From Amycolatopsis sp. EV170708-02-1 (GTDB lineage Bacteria > Actinomycetota > Actinomycetes > Mycobacteriales > Pseudonocardiaceae): a DNA stretch of 64,000 nucleotides. The notes below the pieces were generated by a model, which was not told where the DNA came from, did no database searches, and saw only the letters and a list, made by a program, of their open reading frames with translations. Made by a program: the position numbers and the translations under genes. The stretch is taken from assembly GCF_022479115.1 (NCBI RefSeq), contig NZ_CP092497.1, positions 5,146,001 to 5,210,000 of the forward strand, in the 5' to 3' direction. Positions 42,455-50,600 of this stretch are shown here, piece by piece (position 1 is the stretch's first letter; each line of letters begins with the position of its first letter).

Positions 42455-44335
42455 CTAGCCGCGCTCAAGCCCCGAAACGGTGGCGGGAGCGATCTGCGCC
42501 GGCGCCGCCGGAAGCGGAGCCGGAACCGCCGCCGGACCCGAGCCCGCGACGGGCAGCGCCAGCGAGGTCTTGCCCAGATCCACCGTGATCTTCGGGTACT
42601 GCGCCGGCCCCGAGATGAACGAGCCGTCCGTCCCGCCGATGATCAGCGCGAGCTGATGCCCCTGCGGGACGACGTGGTCCGTGCTCGCCAGCCGGAACGT
42701 CATCGTGTACGGCTGCCCCGGTGTCAGCGGCGATTCCTGGCTCAGCGAACCGTGGTTGGCCAGATCCGCCCAGCCGCGGCTGATGATGTTCAGCCCCACC
42801 GAGACCGCGTCGGTGCTCGTGTCCAGGTAGCAGGCGTCGTTGCCGGAAGCGCTCGAACCCCAGCAAGACTGGGTCAGCTCGTTCTTGATGCCTTCCTTCG
42901 GTCCCGTGTAGTTCCGGATGGTCGCCGGGCCGTAGTCCACCAGGATCGCCGAAAGACGGGCCGTGGACGTCGACGGCGTCGCGGTCACAGTCACCTTCGC
43001 CGTTCCGGACACGTGAAGGTCCTTCGCCAGCGCGCCGGTGCTGAACAGCACGCGCCCGCTCGAAGTCTCGGTCGGCTTCGCGGCCCAGCCGTTCGAGGAC
43101 TGACCCGACGAGTCCGTGAACGACACGGTGCCCGTCCCCGCGGTCGTGCCGAGCGTGCCGACCCCCGGAGTGCTGCCGGCCGCGGGGCGCAGGGTGACGG
43201 CGCTGCCCGCGGGCCACGCCGGCTGGTCCACCCAGACGTCGGGCTCGCGTTCCACACTCGCGCCGGGGGTCTTCTCGATGCCGTTGTCGACGCCGAGCAG
43301 GTAGTGGTCGAACCACTTGTGCAGGGTGTCGACCCAAGCCGAGCGCCGGTAGTCGAACGGGTCGACGTGACCGGCCTGCGTCAGCCAGATCTTGCGCTCG
43401 ACGTTCAGCGCTTCCCACCACTGCCCGAAGTTGATGGTCTTGACGTTGAGGTCGCCGAGGCCGTGCGAAGCGAGCACGCTGGCCTTCACCTTCGAAGCGC
43501 TCTGCACGTAGTCCCGGTCGAGCCAGAACGCGTTGTAGTCGCCGTTCGAGGTCGCACCAGCGGTGAGCTTCTGGTTCGCCGCACCGCAGTCCTGCCCGCC
43601 GTTGCGCCGCGAGACGGTCTGCGCGAGCCCCGCCGGGCTGCCCTGGCGCAGGTTCGCGCCGTCGGAGCGGTAGTAGTCGTACCAGGAGCTGATGGCGCCG
43701 ATCGGCACGATGGTCTTGAGCCCGTCGACACCGGTCGCGGCGACGCCGTTGGCCACCGTGCCGTCGTAGGACTTCCCGATCATGCCGACCGCGCCCGTCG
43801 ACCAGGTCGCGTTCGTCCTGGCCGGACCGGTCGCCGTCGTGTAGCCGTTGGCCCGGCCGTTCAGCCAGTCGACGACCTTGCGCGCCGAATTGACGTCCGA
43901 GGGGCCGCCGATGTCGGTGCAGCCGCGGGATTTGTTGGTACCGGCCAGATCCACCAGGACCACGGCGTATCCACGGGGCACGAAGAAGTTGTCGTAGTAG
44001 AGCGGGAACCCGACCGGCCTGCCCGCCGAATCGTAGGTCTTGAGCTCGCTCTCGTTGCCGCGACCGCAGCACGAGTAGTACGGGCTCGCGTCCATGATGA
44101 CCGGGACCTTCTTGCCCCGCGCCGCCGGTTCCTTCGGCCGGATGATGTCGGCGGCGACCCGGTCCGAACGGCCGTCGCCGTCGCCGTCGAGCCCGATGTC
44201 CACCCAAGCCGTCTCGCGGACGGCCTGGGCGAAGTCGTAGACCGGTTCGCTGCCCCGCGGTTTCGCCGCGGACTGCGGTGCCGCGACCACGGCCGCGGCG
44301 ACCGCCAAGATCCCTGCCAGCACGACTGTTTTCAC
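42455..44335 (-). CDS. Secreted Xaa-Pro dipeptidyl-peptidase family hydrolase (S15)
   Basis: 626 residues. Sec signal peptide (MKTVVLAGILAVAAAVVAAPQSAA), then the S15/CocE alpha/beta domain with VIMDASPYY and GYAVVLVDLAGTNKSRGC. The nucleophile elbow GKSYDGT has Ser about 189, and late GLGDLNV and AGHVDPF supply Asp and His. A C-terminal jelly-roll (~390-626; FTGALAKDLHVSGTAKVTV-like, PGQPYTMTFRL) completes the X-Pro dipeptidyl-peptidase C-terminal fold. Extracellular peptidase or esterase. It faces the antiporter gene across the nested repeats and lies upstream of no obvious partner. Confidence 0.88.
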   Translation of the reverse strand: MKTVVLAGILAVAAAVVAAPQSAAKPRGSEPVYDFAQAVRETAWVDIGLDGDGDGRSDRVAADIIRPKEPAARGKKVPVIMDASPYYSCCGRGNESELKTYDSAGRPVGFPLYYDNFFVPRGYAVVLVDLAGTNKSRGCTDIGGPSDVNSARKVVDWLNGRANGYTTATGPARTNATWSTGAVGMIGKSYDGTVANGVAATGVDGLKTIVPIGAISSWYDYYRSDGANLRQGSPAGLAQTVSRRNGGQDCGAANQKLTAGATSNGDYNAFWLDRDYVQSASKVKASVLASHGLGDLNVKTINFGQWWEALNVERKIWLTQAGHVDPFDYRRSAWVDTLHKWFDHYLLGVDNGIEKTPGASVEREPDVWVDQPAWPAGSAVTLRPAAGSTPGVGTLGTTAGTGTVSFTDSSGQSSNGWAAKPTETSSGRVLFSTGALAKDLHVSGTAKVTVTATPSTSTARLSAILVDYGPATIRNYTGPKEGIKNELTQSCWGSSASGNDACYLDTSTDAVSVGLNIISRGWADLANHGSLSQESPLTPGQPYTMTFRLASTDHVVPQGHQLALIIGGTDGSFISGPAQYPKITVDLGKTSLALPVAGSGPAAVPAPLPAAPAQIAPATVSGLERG

Positions 44336-44420
44336 GGTTGAGCCCTTCCCCGTCGGCTGAAAGCCCGTCAGGGAGAGCTAAACGCGGAGATCACCCGTGC
44401 AGTAGAGCGGAAAGTCTTGG

Positions 44421-45173
44421 TTACAGATCGACGGCGCGGTACAGCGAGCCGACCTCGCCGCGGTTCAGCCGCCGGATCGAACCCGACCGCTGGGCGCCGA
44501 GCTGGACGTCGCCCAGCGCGGTCCGGACCAGTTTGCGCACCGGGTGCCCGGTGGCCGCCATCAGCCGCCGCACGATGTGCTTGCGACCCTCGTGGATGAC
44601 CAGCTCGATCTGGGTGCGCCCGGCCAGCATGTCCTTGACGCGGAACTGGTCGACCTTGACGATGCCGTCCGGCAGTTCGAAACCCGCCCGCAGTTCCTTG
44701 CCGAGCCCGCGCGGGACGATGCCCTCGACCTCGGCGAAGTAGGTCTTCAGCACGCGGAACGACGGGTGCATCAGCCGGTGGCCGAGGTCGCCGTCGTTGG
44801 TGAGGAGCAGGAGGCCTTCGGTGTTCTCGTCGAGCCTGCCGACGTGCACGATGCCGGGCGTCTCCTCGTACCGGCCGCGCAGGTAGTCGCCGACGCACGG
44901 ACGGCCACGGTCGTCGTTCATCGTGCTGTGCACGCCCTTGGGCTTGTTCAGCAGGAGGTAGACGAGGTCCTCGCGGACCTGGACGCGGGTGCCGTCGACG
45001 TGGATAACGGAGTTGTCCGGATCGACCCGGCGGCCGAGTTCGGTGACCACCTTGCCGTCCACGCTCACGCGACCGCGCACGATCAGGTCCTCGGCCGCGC
45101 GCCGCGAGGCGACGCCCGCCTGGGAAAGGACCTTCTGCAGCCGAATGCCGTCGGGATGCGGGTCAGATGTCAT
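44421..45173 (-). CDS. rluB: 23S rRNA pseudouridine synthase, RluB type
   Basis: 250-residue RsuA/RluB-family enzyme. N-terminal S4 domain (IRLQKVLSQAGVASRRAAEDLIVRGRVSVDG, ~9-39), then the catalytic segment GRLDENTEGLLLLTNDGDLGHRLMHPS with catalytic Asp about 115. It isomerises a uridine in 23S rRNA; the exact site is by analogy. It overlaps the end of scpB by 11 bases in the conserved scpA-scpB-rluB block. Confidence 0.93.
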   Translation of the reverse strand: MTSDPHPDGIRLQKVLSQAGVASRRAAEDLIVRGRVSVDGKVVTELGRRVDPDNSVIHVDGTRVQVREDLVYLLLNKPKGVHSTMNDDRGRPCVGDYLRGRYEETPGIVHVGRLDENTEGLLLLTNDGDLGHRLMHPSFRVLKTYFAEVEGIVPRGLGKELRAGFELPDGIVKVDQFRVKDMLAGRTQIELVIHEGRKHIVRRLMAATGHPVRKLVRTALGDVQLGAQRSGSIRRLNRGEVGSLYRAVDL

Positions 45174-45945
45174 CGATGGTGTCCACTTCGGGTAGCAACG
45201 GAGCGATGGGCGGAAGGTCGGCCAGGGACGACAGGCCCAGTCGCTCCAGGAACAGCTCGGTCGTCACGTACAGCGTGCCAGTGGTTTCGGGGTCGGTCCC
45301 CATCTCCTCGATCAGGCCGCGCGCCAGCAGCGTCCTGATCACCCCGTCCACGTTCACCCCTCGGACGGCGGCGACCCTGGCCCTGGTCACCGGCTGCCGA
45401 TAGGCGATCACGGCGAGGCTCTCCAGTGCGGCTCGCGTCAGCTTGGAACGCTGGCCGTCGAGCAGAAGCTTCTCCACGAACGGGGCATAGACGTCCCTAG
45501 TGTAGAACCGCCACCCTTCGCCGACTCGGCGCAGGTCGATTCCGCTGGTCCGCTCGGTGAACTTCTGCGCCATCGTGCGCAGCGCCACGGTCACCCGCGA
45601 CACCGGCTGCCCGACCGTCTCGGCGAGCGATTCCTCGCTGATCGGCGAGTCGACGACCAGGAGCAACGCCTCAAGCGCCGCTTCGAGCGCCTCGTCGGAG
45701 GTGACGTCGGGATAGTCGCCGTCGCCCGCCGCCACGAGCCCCTCGTCGGCGGGCGGCTCCGCTTCGGCCTCCGGCTCACCCGGCTCGTCGGCAGGCGGCT
45801 CCGAGGCCTCCGGCGGGCTGAAAGCGTCCTTCACCTCATCCGACGCGACGAAAGCGTCCTTCGCCTCATCGGACTCGGCGATGGGAGCCTTCGGCCCATC
45901 CCCGGTCCCGGGCGATTCGGTCTCTTCGGTGTTCTCCGGGGTCAC
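45163..45945 (-). CDS. scpB: Segregation and condensation protein B
   Basis: 260 residues. The ScpB tandem winged-helix core runs from about residue 85 (SDEALEAALEALLLVVDSPISEESLAETVG, GWRFYTRDVYAPFVEKLLLDGQRSKLTRAALESLAVIAYRQPVTRARVAAVRGVNVDGVIRTL). It partners ScpA and SMC in chromosome condensation. GTG 45945 overlaps the scpA stop (GTGA). The first ~80 residues are an acidic linker containing AKDAFVASDEVKDAF, which mirrors the translation of the intergenic family B repeats and looks like an in-frame repeat insertion. The DNA there is a 30-bp-period direct repeat. Confidence 0.93.
   Translation of the reverse strand: MTPENTEETESPGTGDGPKAPIAESDEAKDAFVASDEVKDAFSPPEASEPPADEPGEPEAEAEPPADEGLVAAGDGDYPDVTSDEALEAALEALLLVVDSPISEESLAETVGQPVSRVTVALRTMAQKFTERTSGIDLRRVGEGWRFYTRDVYAPFVEKLLLDGQRSKLTRAALESLAVIAYRQPVTRARVAAVRGVNVDGVIRTLLARGLIEEMGTDPETTGTLYVTTELFLERLGLSSLADLPPIAPLLPEVDTIDDI
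45820..45870. repeat. Family B-like repeat inside scpB
   Basis: GAAAGCGTCCTTCACCTCAT and GAAAGCGTCCTTCGCCTCAT begin at 45820 and 45850, 30 bases apart, separated by a CCGACGCGAC-type linker. The module order (GAAAG..CCTTC, CATC, GACGCG) matches the hairpins at 4870-4912 and 57685-57733. The 30-base spacing keeps the scpB frame open. Confidence 0.55.
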
Positions 45946-46877
45946 CCGTACTCCTCGTCCTCGGCGGCGGCGCGATCGTGCTCGGCCGCCACCGACGCCT
46001 CCTCCACGGACCCGCCGGTCCAGCGCACGTGCAGTTCGGCGAGCGCCTCCAGCTGCTCGAACTGGACCGAGGACTCCCGGTACAGCTCCAGCAGCGCGAG
46101 GAACCTCGCCACGATCTCGACGGTGTGCTCGCAGTCCTCGACCAGTTCGCCGAAGGTCGCCTCGCCTCGTTCCGCGAGCTTGAGCCGCAGCAGCGCGGCG
46201 TGTTCGCGCACCGAGACCCGGCCCATGTGGATATGCGCGATCGACACCTGCGGTGGCGGCTTCGGTTTGAAGACCGCGACCGCGATCTCGGAGAACTTCC
46301 CCACGTCGACGCCGAGCATCACCTCGGGAAGCAGACCCATGAACCGGTCTTCGAGCGCGACCGAGCGCGGATAGCGCCGCAGCGCGCCGGCCTCCAGCTC
46401 CCCGAACAGCGCCGCGACCTGCTTGTACGCCCGGTACTGCAGCACGCGCGCGAACAGCAGGTCCCGTGCTTCGAGCAGGGCGAGGTCGTCTTCGCTCTCC
46501 ACCTCGGCGGCGGGCAGCAGGCGCGCCGCCTTGAGGTCGAGCAGGGTCGCCGCGATGACCAGGAACTCGGTCGTCTCGTCGAGGTTCCACTCCGTGCCGA
46601 GCGCACGGGTGTAGGCGATGAAATCGTCCGTGACCCGGTGCAACGCGACTTCGGTGACGTCGAGCTGGTGCTGCGAGATCAGCTGGAGCAGCAGATCGAA
46701 GGGGCCCTCGAAGTTCTCCAGGTGCACCTTGAACTTGGACGTGCTCAGCTCTTCACTGGCCAGTCCTTCGGGGACCATCCCGCCGTGCACGGTCTCGTGC
46801 ACGGCGGGGGTCTCGTCTGCCTCTGTCCGCTCGACCGGCTCTGAGCCGCTGGGAGCAGCCGCGGCCGGGTCGTCCAT
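45942..46877 (-). CDS. scpA: Segregation and condensation protein A
   Basis: 311-residue kleisin. The N-terminal domain FKVHLENFEGPFDLLLQLISQHQLDVTEVALHRVTDDFIAY (~50-90) is the canonical ScpA start, and the C-terminal winged helix includes VSVREHAALLRLKLAERGEATFGELVEDCEHTVEIVARFLALLELYR. A ~45-residue acidic N-terminal tail is actinobacterial. The ATG overlaps the stop of the preceding small gene (TGATG), and the stop overlaps scpB. Confidence 0.95.
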   Translation of the reverse strand: MDDPAAAAPSGSEPVERTEADETPAVHETVHGGMVPEGLASEELSTSKFKVHLENFEGPFDLLLQLISQHQLDVTEVALHRVTDDFIAYTRALGTEWNLDETTEFLVIAATLLDLKAARLLPAAEVESEDDLALLEARDLLFARVLQYRAYKQVAALFGELEAGALRRYPRSVALEDRFMGLLPEVMLGVDVGKFSEIAVAVFKPKPPPQVSIAHIHMGRVSVREHAALLRLKLAERGEATFGELVEDCEHTVEIVARFLALLELYRESSVQFEQLEALAELHVRWTGGSVEEASVAAEHDRAAAEDEEYG

Positions 46878-47301
46878 CAGTTCTCGGTCTCTTTCCCGTC
46901 CTCGCTGCCCGCCCGCAGGCGCTGGACGAGGACCGAGTCCTCGCCCGCCGCGTCGAAGTCGGCCAGCAGCACGGCCACCGCCTCGCGGACCAGCCTGCCG
47001 CGATCGAGTACGAGGCCGTGCTTCGCCCGGAGGTTCAGCCTGGCCTGCTCCATCGCCAGCAGTTCGTCGCCGGAGACGTAGACGGTGATCTTCGCGTCGT
47101 GCTTGGTCCGCCCGGACCCGCTGCGCGCGGCACGGGTCAGCTGTTCCTTGTGCGCGGGCCCCGTCTCGTTCCCGGAACCGTTCCCGTTGCCGTTCCCCTT
47201 CGCGGGGCGGGCTGTTCGGGCGCGGGCGGCAGATCGAGGGCGGGGCTGGAGGTGATCCTGAAAAGTTCGGACGCTCCGGGCAGGGAAGCTCGCCTGCTCA
47301 C
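46877..47301 (-). CDS. Small ribbon-helix-helix-like protein between parA and scpA, frameshifted
   Basis: No single frame covers it. GTG 47301 overlaps the parA stop (GTGA) and opens VSRRASLPGASELFRITSS. One missing C in the run at 47204-47207 shifts the frame. The other frame then reads GRTKHDAKITVYVSGDELLAM and REAVAVLLADFDAAGED to a TGA at 46877 overlapping scpA. Restoring one base gives 141 residues: a disordered N-terminus, an Asn-Gly run, and an ITVYVS strand plus two helices resembling a ribbon-helix-helix. Overlapping stops on both sides show it belongs to the parA-scpA operon. Role unknown; DNA segregation is inferred. Confidence 0.65.
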
Positions 47302-48323
47302 CGAGCGATCACCTCGCGTGCCAGCGCGCGATAAGCCGCCGCGCCCGCCGATTTGGGAGCCCAGGTCGTGATCGGCTCGCCCGCGACCGTCGTCTCGGGG
47401 AACCGCACGGTGCGGTTGATCACCGTGTCGAACACGGTGTCGCCGAATGCCTCCACCACTCTCGCCATGACCTCCTTCGAGTGCAGGGTTCTCGGGTCGT
47501 ACATGGTGGCGAGAATCCCGGTGATGTCCAGTTTGGGGTTGAGGCGTTCCTGCACCTTCTCGATGGTGTCGATCAGGAGCGCTACGCCTCGCAGACTGAA
47601 GAACTCGCACTCCAGCGGGATGATCACACCGTCCGCGGCGGTCAGTGCGTTCACCGTCAGCAGGCCTAGCGAGGGCTGGCAGTCGACAAGAACATAGTCG
47701 TAGTCGTTCATGACCGGACGAAGGACCCGTAACAAAGTGTGTTCGCGTCCTACCTCTGCGACCAACTGGACCTCGGCCGCGGACAGGTCGATGTTGCTCG
47801 GCAGCAGGTCGACGCCGTCCACCCGGGTCTTCCGGATGACGTCGGTGATGCTGACCGAGCGCTCCATGATGACGTTGTAGACCGTCTGGTCCAGCTCGTG
47901 CGGCTGAATGCCGAGGCCGACCGAAAGCGCGCCCTGCGGATCGAAGTCGACCAGCAGCACCCGGCGGCCGCATTCGGCCAGCGCCGCGCCGAGGTTGATG
48001 GTCGAGGTGGTCTTGCCGACGCCGCCCTTCTGGTTGCACATGGCCATCACCAGTGCGGGGCCGTGCCGGTCCAGCGGCGGCGGGTCGGGGATCTCGCGAT
48101 ACGGACGGCCGGTGGGCCCGATGCCGTCGTTGTCGCGTTCTTGCTGCTTGGCGTCCTTGGCTTCTTTGGCGCGCTTGGCCTTGCGGCCGCGGGAAGAGAT
48201 CGTGTCCTCCGACGGTTCGTCGCCGTCGTGTTCGGCGGGGGTTGCGATGGTCACCTGGCTGAGGCTCGCCGCGGCCGAACCGGCGGACGCGGACGGCTTC
48301 GCCGGCTCGTTCGGTGTCGACAT
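47298..48323 (-). CDS. parA: ParA/Soj-family ATPase
   Basis: 341 residues. A ~85-residue charged N-terminal tail (KAKRAKEAKDAKQQERDND) precedes the deviant Walker A CNQKGGVGKTTSTINLGAALA (~95-115), Walker A' LLVDFDPQGALSVGLG and DYVLVDCQPSLGLLT. Such Soj-like ATPases move or position DNA and proteins. This one lies beside scpAB away from the origin, as in Mycobacterium Rv1708, and may not be the origin-linked ParA. ATG 48323 follows GAGGAG. It is coupled to the small downstream gene. Confidence 0.92.
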   Translation of the reverse strand: MSTPNEPAKPSASAGSAAASLSQVTIATPAEHDGDEPSEDTISSRGRKAKRAKEAKDAKQQERDNDGIGPTGRPYREIPDPPPLDRHGPALVMAMCNQKGGVGKTTSTINLGAALAECGRRVLLVDFDPQGALSVGLGIQPHELDQTVYNVIMERSVSITDVIRKTRVDGVDLLPSNIDLSAAEVQLVAEVGREHTLLRVLRPVMNDYDYVLVDCQPSLGLLTVNALTAADGVIIPLECEFFSLRGVALLIDTIEKVQERLNPKLDITGILATMYDPRTLHSKEVMARVVEAFGDTVFDTVINRTVRFPETTVAGEPITTWAPKSAGAAAYRALAREVIAR

Positions 48324-48415
48324 GGCGCGAAAGCTCCTCTTCGGCAGGATCCTCGGCAGCCTATGCGCGATCCGGGAGCCGAGCCAACGAGGCACGCCGG
48401 GACCGACCGGGGTGA

Positions 48416-49351
48416 TTAGCCGAGCGCGCGCGGATGTGCTGTCGCGTAAACCTCGCGGAGCGTGTTGACCGTGACCAGCGTGTACACCTGGGTGGTGGTC
48501 ACCGAAGCGTGGCCGAGCAGTTCCTGCACGACGCGGACGTCGGCGCCGCCTTCGAGCAGATGCGTGGCGAAGGAGTGGCGCAACGTGTGCGGGGAAACGC
48601 CCGCCGTGATCCCGGCGGATTCCGCGGTGTCCTTGAGGACCTGCCACGCGCTCTGCCGGGAAAGCCTGGAGCCGCGGGCGTTCAGGAACATCGCGGGTGT
48701 CCCCCGGCCGTGGGTGGCGAGGGTGGGCCGCGCGCGGACGAGGTACGCGTGCACCGCTTCCAGCGCGGGACGGCCGATGGGCACGATGCGCTGTTTGCCG
48801 CCCTTGCCGTCGAGCAGCACGGTCCGTTCGGCGTCGTCGATGTCGTCGACGTCGAGCCCGACCGCCTCGGAGATCCGCGCGCCGGTGGAGTAGAGCAGTT
48901 CCAGCAGCGCCCTGTCCCGCAGCGGCCGTTCGCCCTCGGGTGGCGGGGTTTCGAGCAGTTTCAGCACGTCGCCCACCGGAAGCGCCTTGGGCAGCCGTTT
49001 GGCCGCGGCGGGCGGGCGGACCTCGCGGGCCGGATCGTGCTCGGTGATGCCGTCGGCGTGCGCGAACTTGTGCAACCCCCGCACCGCGACCAGTGCGCGG
49101 GCCGCCGAGGACGCGGCCAGCGGACGATGTTCTTCGTCGCCCTCGCGCAGGGCCGCGCCGAACGAGGTGATGTGCGCCGAGGTGACGTCGGCGAAGCGCT
49201 CGACGTCGACGTCGCCGAGGTACGCGGTGTACCGGCGCAGGTCACGCGAGTAGCTGTCGAGGGTGTTCCTCGCGGTTCCGCGCTCGACCACCAGATGGTC
49301 GAGGTAAGCGGCGACCACCTGGGCGACTCCGGTACCGCCGGCCCGTGACAC
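48416..49351 (-). CDS. xerD: Site-specific tyrosine recombinase XerD
   Basis: 311-residue tyrosine recombinase. The SAM-like N-terminal domain ([33 protein letters not shown]) is followed by the catalytic domain with Arg in GARISEA, Lys in [20 protein letters not shown] (His and Arg), [12 protein letters not shown] (His and nucleophile Tyr near 280). It resolves chromosome dimers at dif with XerC. Core location next to the Nudix-pyrG and parA-scp blocks supports XerD rather than a phage integrase. GTG start. Confidence 0.95.
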   Translation of the reverse strand: MSRAGGTGVAQVVAAYLDHLVVERGTARNTLDSYSRDLRRYTAYLGDVDVERFADVTSAHITSFGAALREGDEEHRPLAASSAARALVAVRGLHKFAHADGITEHDPAREVRPPAAAKRLPKALPVGDVLKLLETPPPEGERPLRDRALLELLYSTGARISEAVGLDVDDIDDAERTVLLDGKGGKQRIVPIGRPALEAVHAYLVRARPTLATHGRGTPAMFLNARGSRLSRQSAWQVLKDTAESAGITAGVSPHTLRHSFATHLLEGGADVRVVQELLGHASVTTTQVYTLVTVNTLREVYATAHPRALG

Positions 49352-49436
49352 ACGGACACTCTAGGACCACCGCGACCCGATCGGGGGTTCGCCGCGCGTA
49401 CCGCGCCGCGGGTGTGAAACGGGCTACCTTGGGAGC

Positions 49437-49922
49437 ATGTCCCAGCAACCGGACCCGGAGGAGATGCGCGTCGGCACCGCCGAACGCGAAGAGGCCGCGC
49501 GGCTGCTCGGCGACCACTACAGCCAGGGCAGGCTCACCCCGGACGAGTACGAAGGCCGTGTTCTCGCCGCGTACGAGGCCGTGACGCTCGGCGAGCTCCG
49601 GCCGCTGTTCCAGGACCTCCCCGCGCCGCACCCGAAGTACCTGGCGCCGCGGTTCGACCCGCCGCCCTTCGTGCCTGTGTATCAGCAGCCGGCCCCGGTG
49701 CTGCCCTACTCGCCGAAGTCGAAGATCGCCGCCGGGGTGCTGCAGATCGTGCTGCCGTTCGGGATCGGGCGGTTCTACACCGGGCACGTCGGCCTCGCCC
49801 TCGGCCAGCTGGCGGTCGTGCTGGTCACCTGCGGCGTCGGGGTGGTCTGGCCGATGGTCGACGGGATCGTGCTGCTGGCGAACGGCGGCACCGACGCTCA
49901 GGGCCGCCGTCTCCGCGACTGA
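49437..49922 (+). CDS. DUF1707 and TM2-domain membrane protein
   Basis: 161 residues. The N-terminal DUF1707-like region (MRVGTAEREEAARLLGDHYSQGRLTPDEYEGRVLAAYEAVTLGELRPLFQDLP) gives way to a Pro/Tyr-rich linker and a C-terminal TM2 pair (IAAGVLQIVLPFGIGRFYTGHVGLALGQLAVVLVTCGVGVVWPMVDGIVLLAN). Function unknown; such proteins are common in actinobacteria. ATG 49437 follows GGGAG. It is divergent from xerD and convergent with the Nudix gene across a family A palindrome. Confidence 0.87.
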   Translation: MSQQPDPEEMRVGTAEREEAARLLGDHYSQGRLTPDEYEGRVLAAYEAVTLGELRPLFQDLPAPHPKYLAPRFDPPPFVPVYQQPAPVLPYSPKSKIAAGVLQIVLPFGIGRFYTGHVGLALGQLAVVLVTCGVGVVWPMVDGIVLLANGGTDAQGRRLRD

Positions 49923-49925
49923 AGC

Positions 49926-49971
49926 CTCGTGAGTGGCAAGGACGGTTAGAACCGTCCTTACCACTCACGAG
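49926..49971. repeat. GTGAGTGGTAAGGACGG palindrome (family A), copy 2
   Basis: Left arm 49926-49947 and right arm 49950-49971 pair over 22 bp with one mismatch and a 2-base loop. The sequence is nearly identical to 7382-7429, 42 kb away. Between convergent genes it would serve both as a terminator. Confidence 0.8.
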
Positions 49972-49973
49972 CG

Positions 49974-50600
49974 TCAGAGACCGCGCGAAGCGAACTTCGT
50001 CGGCCTGTCCTCCCAAGGCGCGTCCGAAGGCCGCGACGAAGCCGCGCCCGAAAGCACCGCGTGCGCGGCGAGCACGCCACCGACGGTCGCCCCGTTCACC
50101 AGCTCACCCGCCAGCGCCATCCGGACCGCCTCGGCGAGCGGGAACTTCCGCATGACGAGGTCGGCCTCCTCCTCGCCGAGCATCTCCCTGTCCACTTCGG
50201 ACAGTTCGCGGGCGAGGTAGACGCGGACGACCTCGTCGGTGAAGCCGGGCGACGCCGCGACGTCGACCAGGGTCTCCCAGCGCTCGGCGCTGAGCCCGAC
50301 CTCCTCGACCAGCTCGCGTTTGGCCGCGCCGACGGGGTCCTCCCCCGCCTTGTCGATCAGGCCGGCGGGCAGTTCCCACAGCCGCCGCCCGATCGGGTGG
50401 CGGTACTGGTGGATCAGCGTCACCGCCCCGTCGGCGTCCAGCGCGACGACGGCGACCGCGCCCAGGTGCTCGACGACCTCACGGCGGGCGGTGCCGCCGC
50501 CGGGCATCACGACCTCGTCGACCCGCAACCCCACGACGCGTCCGATGTGGACGTCCCTTGTGGACGCGACGGTGAACTCGTGCTTGCCGGGTTCGGTCAC
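49974..50600 (-). CDS. Nudix hydrolase (ADP-ribose pyrophosphatase type)
   Basis: 208 residues with the Nudix box [18 protein letters not shown] (~86-103), preceded by [21 protein letters not shown] as in ADP-ribose pyrophosphatases (Mycobacterium Rv1700 is the syntenic relative). It cleaves ADP-ribose to AMP and ribose phosphate. The start overlaps the pyrG stop by four bases, so it is co-translated with pyrG. Confidence 0.92.
   Translation of the reverse strand: MTEPGKHEFTVASTRDVHIGRVVGLRVDEVVMPGGGTARREVVEHLGAVAVVALDADGAVTLIHQYRHPIGRRLWELPAGLIDKAGEDPVGAAKRELVEEVGLSAERWETLVDVAASPGFTDEVVRVYLARELSEVDREMLGEEEADLVMRKFPLAEAVRMALAGELVNGATVGGVLAAHAVLSGAASSRPSDAPWEDRPTKFASRGL

Noticed and set aside
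48416..49351. Possible phage or island integrase
   Set aside because: Sequence and conserved neighbours (parA-scpAB, Nudix-pyrG) fit housekeeping XerD; no att-like repeats or tRNA are seen.
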